Source of the DNA: JBHGYD01 sp041920415
GTDB lineage: Bacteria; Bacillota; Bacilli; Bacillales; Anoxybacillaceae
NCBI GenBank assembly: GCA_041920415.1
Contig: JBHGYD010000031.1
Location: 160,476-224,475, forward strand
Direction of reading: 5' to 3'
DNA: 64,000 nt
In this document: piece by piece, positions 1 to 9,260 of the stretch
How the letters are laid out: each line of letters opens with the position of its first letter
How positions within the stretch are numbered: position 1 is the stretch's first letter
The notes under the pieces: generated by a model
What the model saw: the letters and a program-made list of their open reading frames with translations, nothing else
The model's database searches: none
Told to the model about the DNA's origin: nothing
Made by a program: the position numbers and the translations under genes

Positions 1-606
1 TCGCAAATCGAAACGTACGGAACCGGTGAAACGCATATTGTGTTAGTGGACTTCGGGTATAAAAAATCGATTTTACAGTCGTTAGTTACAAGAGGATGTA
101 AAGTGACGGTCGTCCCTTATCATACGTCATTGCAAGCCATTCAAGCGCTTCAGCCTGATGGTGTTGTGCTATCGAACGGACCGGGAGACCCGAAACAACT
201 ATCGGAACATTTGTCAATGATTCGAAACATCATTGACCGTTATCCGACGCTAGCGATTTGTTTAGGGCATCAATTAGTGGCACTTGCATACGGAGCGAAT
301 ACGGAAAAGCTTCGTTTTGGTCATCGCGGTGCCAACCAACCTGTATATGATGTATTCAAAAAGAAAGTGTTGATGACCTCACAAAACCATAGCTATGTTG
401 TTAACAAAGAGAGTTTAGCCAATACACCGTTTGTTGTTCGCTTTACAAACGTGAATGATGGTTCTGTTGAGGGAATCGTTCACCGTGATAAACCAATTTT
501 ATCGGTGCAATATCATCCGGAGGCACATCCTGGTCCTAGTGATACTAATCATATCTTCGATGAATTTTTGCAAACAGTGAATAAAGGGGAGAAAGTGTAT
601 GCCTAA
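1..606 (+). CDS. carA: Carbamoyl-phosphate synthase, small (glutaminase) subunit, C-terminal part
   Basis: This is the C-terminal 201 residues of the glutamine amidotransferase subunit; the reading frame is open from base 1, so the N-terminal half lies outside the window. The class I amidotransferase core is complete: the nucleophile cysteine sits in ICLGHQL and the His/Glu pair in YHPEAHPGP. It hydrolyses glutamine and passes ammonia to CarB to make carbamoyl phosphate. The stop overlaps the carB start by 8 bases, and argF follows, so this is the arginine-pathway enzyme rather than the pyrimidine one (inference from context). Confidence 0.95.
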   Translation, partial: SQIETYGTGETHIVLVDFGYKKSILQSLVTRGCKVTVVPYHTSLQAIQALQPDGVVLSNGPGDPKQLSEHLSMIRNIIDRYPTLAICLGHQLVALAYGANTEKLRFGHRGANQPVYDVFKKKVLMTSQNHSYVVNKESLANTPFVVRFTNVNDGSVEGIVHRDKPILSVQYHPEAHPGPSDTNHIFDEFLQTVNKGEKVYA

Positions 607-3600
607 AGATACATCGCTTCACTCGATTTTAATCATCGGCTCGGGACCTATTGTGATTGGTCAGGCAGCCGAGTTTGATTATTCTGGCACTCAAGCGTGT
701 ATCGCTTTAAAAGAAGAAGGATATCGGGTTATTTTAGTAAACAATAACCCAGCGACTATTATGACCGACGAGGTTCATGCGGACGCCGTTTATTTTGAAC
801 CGCTGGCCGTCGATAGCATCGAAAAAATTATCGCAAAAGAACGACCCGATGGCTTGCTTGCGACATTCGGTGGACAGACGGGATTAAACTTAGCGTTTCA
901 ACTTCATGAAGAGGGAATTTTAGAAAAATATGGCGTAAAGTTGCTCGGGACACCGATTGAAGCAATTAAAAAAGGAGAAGATCGCGAGGCGTTCCGCCAG
1001 CTTATGTATGAACTGGGCGAGCCAGTTCCGGAAAGCGAGATTATTACGAACGTAGCCGATGCGGTCGCATTTGCCGAAAAAATTGGCTTTCCGATTATTA
1101 TCCGTCCCGCTTATACATTAGGGGGAAGCGGCGGAGGAATTGCCACCACGATGGAGCAGTTTGTCGCTTTGGTTGAAAAAGGATTAGCGGAAAGCCCGAT
1201 AACGCAATGCCTTATTGAACGAAGCGTGGCTGGCTATAAAGAAATTGAATATGAAGTAATGCGCGACCATACCGATACATGTATTACCGTATGTAATATG
1301 GAAAACGTCGACCCGGTCGGTGTGCATACGGGGGATTCAATCGTTGTTGCCCCGTCGCAAACATTAACCGATGAAGAATACCATATGTTGCGATCCGCTG
1401 CGGTAAAAATCATTTCCTCACTTGGCATTATTGGAGGATGCAACATTCAATTTGCTCTTGATCCATTTAGTAAAAATTATTATTTAATCGAGGTCAATCC
1501 GCGCGTCAGCCGTTCTTCGGCACTCGCATCAAAAGCGACAGGCTATCCAATTGCGCGTATTGCAGCAAAACTAGCGGTCGGCTATACATTGGCAGAGCTA
1601 TTAAATCCAGTGACAAAAAATACGTATGCTAGCTTTGAACCAGCTCTTGACTATGTTGTTGTCAAATTTCCGCGCTTGCCGTTTGATAAATTCCCTAACG
1701 GCGATCGCCAGCTTGGCACGCAAATGAAAGCAACTGGCGAGGTGATGGCGATTGATCGCAATATGGAACGCGCGTTTCAAAAGGCGGTGCATTCGCTAGA
1801 AGGGGAAAACGTTGGCTTATACTTGCCGGAATTAGCAACAAAAACGACCGAACAATTAAAAGAACTTATCGCTGCAAGAGATGACCGCCGCTTTTTTGCC
1901 ATTCTCGAGCTATTTCGTCGCGGGGAAACGATCGAAACTATTTATGAATTAACAAAGATAGATCGATTCTTTTTGAATTCTTTTTATCAGCTTATTTCAT
2001 TGGAACAGAAAGCAAAAGAAACAAGCTTTGCCTCTATTGATGAAACGACCTTCCGCCTCTTGAAGGAAAAAGGATTTTCCGATGCGTTTTTAGCTGATGT
2101 CTGGAATGTAAGCGAATTGACCGTAAGAGAAAAACGGAAACAACTTGGCATTACTCCTTCGTATAAAATGGTCGATACATGCGCAGCGGAGTTTCATTCG
2201 GAAACGGACTATTATTATTCGACGTATTTTGGCGAAGATGAACGAAAAGAAAGCGATAAAGAGAAAGTATTAATTATCGGAGCAGGACCGATTCGGATCG
2301 GTCAAGGTATTGAGTTTGATTACAGCTCTGTTCATAGTGTCTACGCACTGCAAGAGGAAGGGTATGAAACGGTTCTCATTAACAACAATCCGGAAACGGT
2401 AAGTACGGATTTTGCCGTAGCTGATCGTCTCTATTTTGAGCCGCTCACATTGGAAGAAGTCTTGAATGTTATTGAAGCCGAACAAATCGAGAAAGTCATC
2501 GTTCAATTCGGCGGACAGACCGCGATTAACCTTGTGAAAGGGTTAGAAGAGGCAAACGTGACAATTCTTGGTGTTTCTCATGATGTCATTGACCAACTTG
2601 AAGATCGCGACCGCTTTTATCAATTATTAGAAGAGCTTGATATTCCACATGTGCCGGGGTTAATGGCCAATAATGAAAATGAGCTCATTGTTAACGCCAA
2701 AGCAGTAGGCTATCCTGTTTTACTTCGTCCTTCCTATGTTATCGGTGGAAAAGGAATGTTTATCGTCAACGACGAACAACAATTGCAACAACTGTTACAA
2801 GAAGGATTAACGTTCACATATCCAGTCTTAATCGACGCGTATTTAGATGGAAAAGAAGCGGAAGTCGATGTCGCAGCCGATGGAGAGGCGATTTTACTGC
2901 CAACGATTATTGAACATGTAGAAAAAGCAGGTGTTCATTCCGGAGATAGTTATGCCTTTTTGCCAGCTCAGTCGCTTACGGAAGAAGAAAAAGCGCAAAT
3001 CGTCGCCTTTGCTGAAAAAATTGTCCGTCAGCTTCACTTTAAAGGCATTATGAATATTCAATATGTGATTGCTAACGGCGAGGTATATGTACTGGAAGTG
3101 AATCCGCGCGCAAGTCGCACTGTGCCGATTGTTAGCAAAACAACAGGAGTTCCGCTCGCGCAAATTGCGACAAAATTATTGCTTGGGAAATGTTTGAGCG
3201 ACATCGTTGCTGAAAAACATAGTGGATTGGTCAATGTACCATATATCGTATTAAAATATCCTGTTTTTTCAACACATAAATTACCGAATGTCGACCCGCT
3301 TGTTGGACCGGAAATGAAATCGACAGGCGAAGGAATTACCATTGCGGAAAACGTTGCCGAAGCAGCGACTAAGGCGTTTCATTCGTATTTATTGAAAAAA
3401 GACGGAGCACATGAAATTTATATCGATATCGATATTGAGAACAAAGAGAGCAAGGTGCAATCGCTGCTCAGACTCATCAAAGACAAACATCTTACCATTG
3501 TGACGAACGTACCGTTTGCAGAATGGATCAAACGAAAAGAAGCGTTAGCGTTTTTTAATCTTAAAAAAGATAATGAAAGCGCCAATCAACGAATGCTTGC

Positions 3601-3745
3601 GTTGTCCCAACAGATTTTAACCTTTACAGAAATCGAAACATGTCATTTATTTTTACAGGCGATAGGCGTCAACGATTTTTCGGTTTCATCGATTCAACAT
3701 TGGCTTAAAAAGAAAAAACAAACAGAGAAAGCGGTGATTGTATGA
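599..3745 (+). CDS. carB: Carbamoyl-phosphate synthase, large subunit
   Basis: This 1048-residue protein makes carbamoyl phosphate from bicarbonate, ammonia and two ATP. It shows the expected internal duplication: two homologous ATP-grasp halves, each opening with an I(I/L)IG(S/A)GPI nucleotide-binding motif (near residues 10 and 560) and each carrying an EVNPR(V/A)SR motif. The C-terminal 130 residues are the regulatory domain and are weakly conserved, as usual for arginine-specific enzymes. The start ATG overlaps the end of carA and has the Shine-Dalgarno-like run AAAGGGGAGAAAG just upstream. It overlaps argF by 4 bases (ATGA), indicating translational coupling. Confidence 0.97.
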   Translation: MPKDTSLHSILIIGSGPIVIGQAAEFDYSGTQACIALKEEGYRVILVNNNPATIMTDEVHADAVYFEPLAVDSIEKIIAKERPDGLLATFGGQTGLNLAFQLHEEGILEKYGVKLLGTPIEAIKKGEDREAFRQLMYELGEPVPESEIITNVADAVAFAEKIGFPIIIRPAYTLGGSGGGIATTMEQFVALVEKGLAESPITQCLIERSVAGYKEIEYEVMRDHTDTCITVCNMENVDPVGVHTGDSIVVAPSQTLTDEEYHMLRSAAVKIISSLGIIGGCNIQFALDPFSKNYYLIEVNPRVSRSSALASKATGYPIARIAAKLAVGYTLAELLNPVTKNTYASFEPALDYVVVKFPRLPFDKFPNGDRQLGTQMKATGEVMAIDRNMERAFQKAVHSLEGENVGLYLPELATKTTEQLKELIAARDDRRFFAILELFRRGETIETIYELTKIDRFFLNSFYQLISLEQKAKETSFASIDETTFRLLKEKGFSDAFLADVWNVSELTVREKRKQLGITPSYKMVDTCAAEFHSETDYYYSTYFGEDERKESDKEKVLIIGAGPIRIGQGIEFDYSSVHSVYALQEEGYETVLINNNPETVSTDFAVADRLYFEPLTLEEVLNVIEAEQIEKVIVQFGGQTAINLVKGLEEANVTILGVSHDVIDQLEDRDRFYQLLEELDIPHVPGLMANNENELIVNAKAVGYPVLLRPSYVIGGKGMFIVNDEQQLQQLLQEGLTFTYPVLIDAYLDGKEAEVDVAADGEAILLPTIIEHVEKAGVHSGDSYAFLPAQSLTEEEKAQIVAFAEKIVRQLHFKGIMNIQYVIANGEVYVLEVNPRASRTVPIVSKTTGVPLAQIATKLLLGKCLSDIVAEKHSGLVNVPYIVLKYPVFSTHKLPNVDPLVGPEMKSTGEGITIAENVAEAATKAFHSYLLKKDGAHEIYIDIDIENKESKVQSLLRLIKDKHLTIVTNVPFAEWIKRKEALAFFNLKKDNESANQRMLALSQQILTFTEIETCHLFLQAIGVNDFSVSSIQHWLKKKKQTEKAVIV

Positions 3746-4701
3746 ACACAGCTGTAAAACAAACAGCCAATTCCTCGTTAAAAGGAAAAGATTTGTTAAC
3801 ATTAATCGATTTTTCTTCTGAAGAAATTCATGATTTATTAACGCTCGCCATGGAGTTAAAACAAAAACAGCTTGCAGGAGAACAATATACTCCGTTATCT
3901 GGAAAAACATTAGCGATGATTTTTGAAAAGCCGTCAACGCGCACAAGAGTGTCGTTTGAAGTAGGAATGACGCAACTAGGAGGGCATGCCCTTTATTTAA
4001 ATAGTAACGATTTACAACTTGGTCGTGGCGAAACGATTGCCGATACAGCAAGAGTGTTATCGCAATACGTAGATGGGATTATGATTCGGACGTTCGCACA
4101 TAGCAAAATCGAAGAGTTGGCCCACTATGCAACGGTACCCGTCATTAACGGATTAACTGATGATGATCATCCGTGTCAAGCATTAGCCGATTTATTAACG
4201 ATTTATGAATTAAAAAAGAAACTACAAGGAATCAAGCTTGTTTATGTTGGTGATGGAAACAATGTGGCGCATTCATTAATGATTGCAGCTGCCAAAGTCG
4301 GGATGGATTGTACCGTTGCTTGTCCGGTTGGCTATGAGCCGAAAGAATATTATTTGAAAGAAGCAGTAAAAGTAGCGGAACAAACAGGAGCAACCATTAC
4401 CGTTACCCATCATCCAGAGGAAGCTGTCCAGGATGCGGATGTCATCTACACCGATGTATGGACGAGCATGGGGCAAGAACAAGAAAGTGAAGAACGTCTT
4501 GCTGTGTTTCAGCCGTTTCAAGTGAATGAAGAGTTAGTGAAAAAGGCAAAAGAGGATTATATTTTCCTTCATTGCTTACCAGCTCATCGTGGGGAAGAAG
4601 TGACAACCGATGTCATTGATAGCGAGCATTCCTTTGTCTTCCAACAAGCGGCCAATCGTCTTCACGTGCAAAAAGCAATCTTGCTGTCATTGTTAGTATA
4701 A
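3742..4701 (+). CDS. argF: Ornithine carbamoyltransferase
   Basis: The enzyme transfers the carbamoyl group from carbamoyl phosphate to ornithine, giving citrulline in arginine synthesis. It is 319 residues, the normal length. The carbamoyl-phosphate loop KPSTRTRVSFE lies near residue 57 and the ornithine-binding HCLPAHRGEE motif near residue 275. The start overlaps the carB stop (ATGA), and a strong terminator follows, so this is the last gene of the carAB-argF operon. AhrC control is expected, but the promoter lies outside the window. Confidence 0.97.
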   Translation: MNTAVKQTANSSLKGKDLLTLIDFSSEEIHDLLTLAMELKQKQLAGEQYTPLSGKTLAMIFEKPSTRTRVSFEVGMTQLGGHALYLNSNDLQLGRGETIADTARVLSQYVDGIMIRTFAHSKIEELAHYATVPVINGLTDDDHPCQALADLLTIYELKKKLQGIKLVYVGDGNNVAHSLMIAAAKVGMDCTVACPVGYEPKEYYLKEAVKVAEQTGATITVTHHPEEAVQDADVIYTDVWTSMGQEQESEERLAVFQPFQVNEELVKKAKEDYIFLHCLPAHRGEEVTTDVIDSEHSFVFQQAANRLHVQKAILLSLLV

Positions 4702-4703
4702 CG

Positions 4704-4737
4704 AAAAACACCGGACTGCATTCCGGTGTTTTTTTTT
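4704..4737 (+). terminator. Terminator of carAB-argF
   Basis: A 9-bp stem (AACACCGGA / TCCGGTGTT) with a 6-base loop is followed by a run of eight or more T residues, two bases after the argF stop codon. Confidence 0.9.
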
Positions 4738-4823
4738 CGTTTTGTACCATAATTTGCGTAGTTATGAACAGATAAAGGTAGGGAAATGTTAATAATGTAG
4801 TTTTGTTCAAGGGAGGAATGAAA

Positions 4824-5003
4824 ATGGGGCAAAGACGACATTTTGGACCAGGGGATAAAGCACCAAACAATGGTGTATATATCGAAATCGGAGAAACGGG
4901 CGACAACGTAAAAAACCCAAAAAAAATCAAATTAAAAGCCGGAGACACTTTTCCAGAAACATCGAACCATAACCGTCATTGGACGTATATGAGAAAACCT
5001 TAG
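4824..5003 (+). CDS. yjzC: YjzC-like small conserved protein
   Basis: A 59-residue soluble protein rich in Gly, Lys and Asn, with the N-terminal motif GQRRHFGPGDKAPNNG. Its sequence and its place directly after argF match the YjzC family of Bacillus, whose function is not established. I chose the ATG at 4824 because GGGAGG at 4811-4816 is 7 bases away; an in-frame ATG at 4818 would be too close. The stop codon touches the first hairpin-repeat array. Confidence 0.8.
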   Translation: MGQRRHFGPGDKAPNNGVYIEIGETGDNVKNPKKIKLKAGDTFPETSNHNRHWTYMRKP

Positions 5004-5264
5004 AAAAGCGGAGGCGAGCCAATTTCGCCTAAATACTGCCCACGTCCTGTGGGCAAACGGCGAAATGTCGCCATCCTAGCTCCCTCGAAGGAAAATGTTC
5101 TTCCGACGAGAAATGCTTGCATTTCGACGGAGGAAGGTTATTTTCCAGAAGGAGCTGCGAGCCGAGCTAGACAAGGAAGAAAAGTGGAAGCGACTCAATT
5201 TCGCCTAAAAGCTGCCCACGTCCTGTGGGCAACGGCGAAATGTCGCCATCCTGGCTCCCGCAAA
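5002..5264 (+). repeat. Hairpin-repeat array 1 (one full and one partial unit)
   Basis: The array starts in the yjzC stop codon. A unit begins AGAAAAGCGGAGGCGAGC and ends GAGCTAGACA (5002-5173). It holds a first module with the hairpin GCCCAC/GTGGGC nested inside GGCGAAAT-type arms, then a long hairpin with paired arms GGAAAAT/ATTTTCC, CTTCC/GGAAG and GAAATGC/GCATTTC. A second head-to-tail copy (5178-5264) contains only the head and first module. The same family recurs at 37871-38181 and 48120-48261. Open frames inside it are not credible genes. Confidence 0.85.
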
Positions 5265-5296
5265 CGGCAAAAAGTTATGTTTTCTTAATCATTCGA

Positions 5297-5327
5297 AAAA
5301 GCCATTCTCATCATGAGAATGGCTTTT
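5297..5327. terminator. Inverted repeat, likely terminator before clpB
   Basis: A 14-bp perfect stem (AAAAGCCATTCTCA and its complement) with a 3-base loop is flanked by A and T runs and could work in either direction. It closes the yjzC/repeat unit just upstream of the clpB promoter. Confidence 0.7.
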
Positions 5328-5330
5328 GAT

Positions 5331-5386
5331 TTGAAAGAAAAAAATGAAATCCTTTATAATGAAATTAAAGGTCAAAAAAAGTCAAA
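5331..5386 (+). promoter_or_regulatory. SigA promoter and CtsR operator of clpB
   Basis: The -35 TTGAAA (5331-5336) and -10 TATAAT (5355-5360) are 18 bases apart. Ten bases downstream, GGTCAAAAAAAGTCAAA (5370-5386) matches the CtsR heptad direct repeat RGTCAAA-NAN-RGTCAAA exactly. This predicts repression of clpB by CtsR and release on heat or protein stress. Confidence 0.9.
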
Positions 5387-5402
5387 AAAGGGGGCGAAGG
5401 CA

Positions 5403-8003
5403 ATGAACTTGAATAAAATGACGGAAAAAGTACAAGAAGCGTTCATCGCTGCCCAATCGCTTGCTATACGACACCATCATCAAGAAATGGATATCGACCA
5501 TCTGTTGCTCGCTTTACTCGAACAAGAAGATGGGTTAGCAAAAAGGATGCTGGCCTTGCTTCATGTGAACCTTCAGGCGTTCGCAAACGATATTCAAGTA
5601 CTTTTAAAGAAAAAACCGGAAGTGATTGGAGCAGGGGTTGAAGAAGGAAAAATATATATGACCCATCGCATGCAACGTTTATTGACAAACGCTGAGCAAG
5701 AAGCAAAACAAATGCAAGATGATTATTTGTCAGTCGAGCATTTATTATTAGCGTTGACGGATGAAAAAGGTGATATAGGACATTTGTTAGACCAACATCG
5801 CATCGACCGTTCATCATTATTAAAAGTGTTAAGGGAAATAAGGGGGAATCAGAGAGTGACAAGTCCAACTCCAGAAGCTACATATGAAGCGTTAAAAAAA
5901 TATGGTCGCGATTTAGTAGCCGAAGTAAGGGCCGGAAAAATCGATCCCGTCATTGGTCGCGATAGTGAAATTCGTCGCGTCATTCGCATTTTATCGCGCA
6001 AGACAAAAAACAATCCGGTATTAATCGGGGAGCCAGGCGTCGGGAAAACAGCCATCGTTGAGGGACTGGCTCAACGCATCGTCCGTAAAGATGTTCCGGA
6101 AGGGTTAAAAGATAAAACGATTTTTGCGTTAGATATGAGTGCTCTTGTTGCCGGAGCGAAATTTCGCGGTGAATTTGAAGAACGGCTAAAAGCTGTGTTA
6201 AACGAAATTAAAAAAAGCGAAGGAAAAATCATTTTATTTATTGATGAATTGCATACGATCGTTGGTGCTGGAAAAGCAGAAGGAGCGATCGATGCAGGAA
6301 ATATGTTAAAACCGATGCTTGCTCGTGGAGAATTGCATTGTATTGGCGCTACAACGCTCGATGAATATCGGCAATATATCGAGAAAGATCCAGCGTTAGA
6401 GCGCCGATTCCAACAAGTGCTTGTGGAAGAACCAAGCGTTGAAGATACGATTTCCATTTTGCGCGGTTTAAAAGAGAGATTCGAAATCCATCATGGCGTC
6501 AACATTCATGACCGTGCTCTTGTTGCTGCTGCAACGTTATCAGACCGCTATATTTCCGAACGCTTTTTACCTGATAAAGCGATTGATTTAGTCGATGAAG
6601 CGTGTGCAATGATTCGTACGGAAATTGATTCGATGCCGTCCGAGCTCGATGAAGTGATGCGACGAGTGATGCAACTCGAAATTGAAGAAGCGGCTTTACG
6701 AAAAGAAACGGACGAAGCAAGTAAGGAGCGACTCGCCGCTCTGACAAAAGAATTGGCCGACTTGCGTGAAAAAGCTAACAGCATGAAAGCGCAATGGCAG
6801 CAAGAAAAAGAAGCGATTCAACAAGTGCGCGATGTTCGTGAAGCGTTAGAAAAAGCGAAGCGCGAATTGGAAGAAGCAGAAAACGAGTACGACTTAAATA
6901 AAGCGGCAGAACTTCGCCACGGTCGTATCCCGCAGCTTGAAAAACAATTAAAGCAACTTGAGCAGCAAATGAACGAAACAGGAAAAGAGGGACGTCTCCT
7001 TCGTGAAGAAGTAACGGAGGAAGAGATTGCGGAAATTGTGTCAAGATGGACCGGTATTCCGTTAACGAAACTAGTCGAAGGAGAACGAGAAAAATTATTG
7101 CGTCTTCATGACCTTTTACACGAGCGCGTCATTGGACAAGATGAAGCAGTAGAACTTGTTTCTGACGCGGTATTGCGTGCTCGCGCCGGCATTAAAGACC
7201 CGAATCGTCCGATTGGTTCGTTCATCTTTTTAGGACCAACCGGTGTCGGAAAAACAGAATTAGCGAAGGCGCTTGCGCAATCGTTGTTTGATAGCGAAGA
7301 ACAAATGATTCGTATCGATATGTCCGAGTACATGGAAAAGCATGCCGTTTCTCGCTTAATTGGTGCTCCTCCGGGATATGTGGGCTATGAAGAGGGCGGA
7401 CAATTAACGGAAGCGGTGCGTCGGAAACCGTATTCTGTCATTCTTCTTGATGAAATTGAAAAAGCCCATCCGGAAGTGTTTAATATTTTGTTACAAGTGC
7501 TTGATGACGGTCGAATTACTGATTCGCAAGGGCGGACCGTAGATTTTAAAAATACTGTGGTCATCATGACATCGAATATTGGCTCGCATGTTTTGCTTGA
7601 AGGCGTAACCGAAACGGGAGAAATAAAAGAAGAAACAAGAAAACAGGTATTGCAACAATTGCGTGCCCATTTTCGCCCAGAATTTTTAAACCGCGTCGAT
7701 GACATTGTTTTATTTAAACCGTTAACGATGAAAGAAGTGAAAGGAATTGTTGAGAAATTAGTGAAGGAACTTAGCAAACGGCTTGACGATCGTCATATTT
7801 CGCTTACATTGTCAGAAAGAGCGAAAGAATATATCGCTACTTCCGGCTTTGATCCGATTTATGGGGCACGACCATTAAAACGATTTATTCAAAAACAAAT
7901 CGAAACCCCGTTAGCGAAAGAAATCATCGCTGGACGTGTGAAAGATTATAGTACGGTCGTCGTCGATTATGAAGATGGAAAAATCATTGTGACAGCGAAA
8001 TAA
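5403..8003 (+). CDS. clpB: ClpB disaggregase (Hsp100 ATPase)
   Basis: This 866-residue AAA+ chaperone works with DnaK to pull proteins out of aggregates. Visible parts are the double Clp_N repeat (about residues 1-145), NBD1 with Walker A GEPGVGKT near 208, a long coiled-coil middle domain (about 400-525) that separates ClpB from ClpC/ClpE, and NBD2 with Walker A GPTGVGKT near 610. There is no ClpP-binding tripeptide loop that I can recognise. The start at 5403 follows AAAAGGGGGCGAAGG; upstream in-frame codons run through the promoter and operator, so a longer start is excluded. B. subtilis lacks clpB, while relatives carry it at this place. Confidence 0.96.
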   Translation: MNLNKMTEKVQEAFIAAQSLAIRHHHQEMDIDHLLLALLEQEDGLAKRMLALLHVNLQAFANDIQVLLKKKPEVIGAGVEEGKIYMTHRMQRLLTNAEQEAKQMQDDYLSVEHLLLALTDEKGDIGHLLDQHRIDRSSLLKVLREIRGNQRVTSPTPEATYEALKKYGRDLVAEVRAGKIDPVIGRDSEIRRVIRILSRKTKNNPVLIGEPGVGKTAIVEGLAQRIVRKDVPEGLKDKTIFALDMSALVAGAKFRGEFEERLKAVLNEIKKSEGKIILFIDELHTIVGAGKAEGAIDAGNMLKPMLARGELHCIGATTLDEYRQYIEKDPALERRFQQVLVEEPSVEDTISILRGLKERFEIHHGVNIHDRALVAAATLSDRYISERFLPDKAIDLVDEACAMIRTEIDSMPSELDEVMRRVMQLEIEEAALRKETDEASKERLAALTKELADLREKANSMKAQWQQEKEAIQQVRDVREALEKAKRELEEAENEYDLNKAAELRHGRIPQLEKQLKQLEQQMNETGKEGRLLREEVTEEEIAEIVSRWTGIPLTKLVEGEREKLLRLHDLLHERVIGQDEAVELVSDAVLRARAGIKDPNRPIGSFIFLGPTGVGKTELAKALAQSLFDSEEQMIRIDMSEYMEKHAVSRLIGAPPGYVGYEEGGQLTEAVRRKPYSVILLDEIEKAHPEVFNILLQVLDDGRITDSQGRTVDFKNTVVIMTSNIGSHVLLEGVTETGEIKEETRKQVLQQLRAHFRPEFLNRVDDIVLFKPLTMKEVKGIVEKLVKELSKRLDDRHISLTLSERAKEYIATSGFDPIYGARPLKRFIQKQIETPLAKEIIAGRVKDYSTVVVDYEDGKIIVTAK

Positions 8004-8010
8004 AATGAAC

Positions 8011-8045
8011 AAGGCTGCCCTAAAAAGGACAGCCTTATTTTTCTT
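8011..8045 (+). terminator. Terminator of clpB
   Basis: The stem AAGGCTGCCC / GGACAGCCTT, with one mismatch, is followed by ATTTTTCTT, 8 bases after the stop codon. Confidence 0.85.
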
Positions 8046-8081
8046 ACGGAGCTATTCGCGTCGCTTCCGCTTTTCTTAATC

Positions 8082-8264
8082 TTAATGGTGTTTGACTGGT
8101 TCATTAGGAAGTAAATTAGCGATGATAATAATAAGAACCGTTACAACAACTCCTAATAACGCTCCAGTTGAAAATTGATAAGCAATGCCTTGCATTGAGC
8201 CAATGACGTATGTAGCCATTTGTACTAACAAAAACGTCCAAAAAAACGTCCAAAAAAACTTCAC
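8082..8264 (-). CDS. yjzD: YjzD-like small membrane protein (DUF2929)
   Basis: A 60-residue protein with two membrane segments (about residues 2-22 and 31-50). It opens KFFWTFFWTF, a tandem repeat also visible in the DNA as two copies of a 12-base unit. Sequence and location fit the YjzD/DUF2929 family of unknown function. I chose the GTG at 8264 because GAGGTG lies 5 bases upstream; the longer frame would place this Shine-Dalgarno sequence inside the gene. Confidence 0.75.
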   Translation of the reverse strand: MKFFWTFFWTFLLVQMATYVIGSMQGIAYQFSTGALLGVVVTVLIIIIANLLPNEPVKHH

Positions 8265-8423
8265 CGTATTCACCTCAATCTTTCTAACATTCCTCACTTA
8301 TTTTATCACAATTCATTCAAATCGAAAATGTCCTTCTGTTTTTAGGCGTACACCCTTCCTTTTTTGATGTTTTGGCATACATTATAATGTACAACTATGT
8401 ACTGTAAGGGCAAGGGGGTGCTG

Positions 8424-9152
8424 ATGATTCAAGAACGTTTTTTTCAACTTGATGATCAATGGTGTGCTGTTCATTTACCGGAGCGCCCCAATGGATTTGC
8501 TATTCTCATCATTGGAGATGTCAACCATTTTGTAAACGACGACACGAGTTTTTGGTTGCAACATAAAGGAAGACGACAGCTTCTTGATGATTTACGTGAA
8601 TATGGCTATACGATTTTTTATTCCCATTTATACGGTAGACATTGGGGTAGCCCGAAAGCAGTTCGCTTAACAAAACAACTGATTTACTACGTTTTAAAAA
8701 GTGAAATATTAAACAATCGTATTTATATTCTTGCTGAAGGGATGGGGGCGCTCGTTGCGTTACGTTTAATCGAGACGATACCGCGGCAAGTTCGTGCGGT
8801 TGCGATGCTAAGTCCATGTTTAGATTTACGAGCACAACTGACTTATGAGAAAGAAAAGAAGTTTTTTTACAAACGAATCGTCAAAGAAATTTCCACAGCG
8901 TATGAAATTGATGAAATCGATGTAGAAAAAGCCATTCCTTTATTATCGTTCGCTCCATCACACATACCTATTAAAATATGGCAATTATCCGGTGTAACTC
9001 ATTATCCTTCTTTACTTCATTGTCGAAAGTATGAAGAGGCAGTGAGAGATAGAGACGGTCAAATTGATGTGGTGTATCATTTGCCGGAGCAGCGATACAG
9101 TTTTTCAAAAGCAATCCATCAATTTTATCAACAACATAACGAATTACGATGA
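8424..9152 (+). CDS. Alpha/beta-hydrolase-fold protein with altered nucleophile elbow
   Basis: A 242-residue protein with the layout of a small lysophospholipase-like alpha/beta hydrolase: an early strand FAILIIGDVNHF, the elbow region YILAEGMGALVALRL near residue 112, and a C-terminal VVYHLPEQRYSFSKAI segment. The usual GHSMGG elbow reads AEGMGA, so the catalytic Ser is Gly, which argues against ordinary hydrolase activity. The ATG at 8424 is preceded by AAGGGGG at 5 bases. A TATAAT at 8383-8388 is a plausible -10. Related genes lie near fabH in other bacilli; the role is unknown. Confidence 0.7.
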   Translation: MIQERFFQLDDQWCAVHLPERPNGFAILIIGDVNHFVNDDTSFWLQHKGRRQLLDDLREYGYTIFYSHLYGRHWGSPKAVRLTKQLIYYVLKSEILNNRIYILAEGMGALVALRLIETIPRQVRAVAMLSPCLDLRAQLTYEKEKKFFYKRIVKEISTAYEIDEIDVEKAIPLLSFAPSHIPIKIWQLSGVTHYPSLLHCRKYEEAVRDRDGQIDVVYHLPEQRYSFSKAIHQFYQQHNELR

Positions 9153-9190
9153 ATTCCTCTATCGGATGCTGAAACGGTAGAGGAATTTTT
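9152..9190 (+). terminator. Terminator of the hydrolase gene
   Basis: The stem AATTCCTCTA / TAGAGGAATT is followed by TTTTTG and begins in the stop codon. Confidence 0.8.
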
Positions 9191-9207
9191 GTTGATATGG
9201 GTGGAAG

Positions 9208-9243
9208 AAAATAAAAGAGGCATAGGGGATAAAAGCATGCCTC
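9208..9243 (-). terminator. Terminator of the leftward gene at 9261-9593
   Basis: Read leftward, a 7-bp stem GAGGCAT / ATGCCTC is followed by TTTTATTTT. It lies about 20 bases beyond the stop codon. Confidence 0.6.
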
Positions 9244-9260
9244 GTAAACGAAACATATTA

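Noticed and set aside
5049..5288. 79-codon + strand frame inside hairpin-repeat array 1
   Set aside because: It consists of the repeat itself, has no ribosome-binding site, and similar frames appear by chance in the other arrays.
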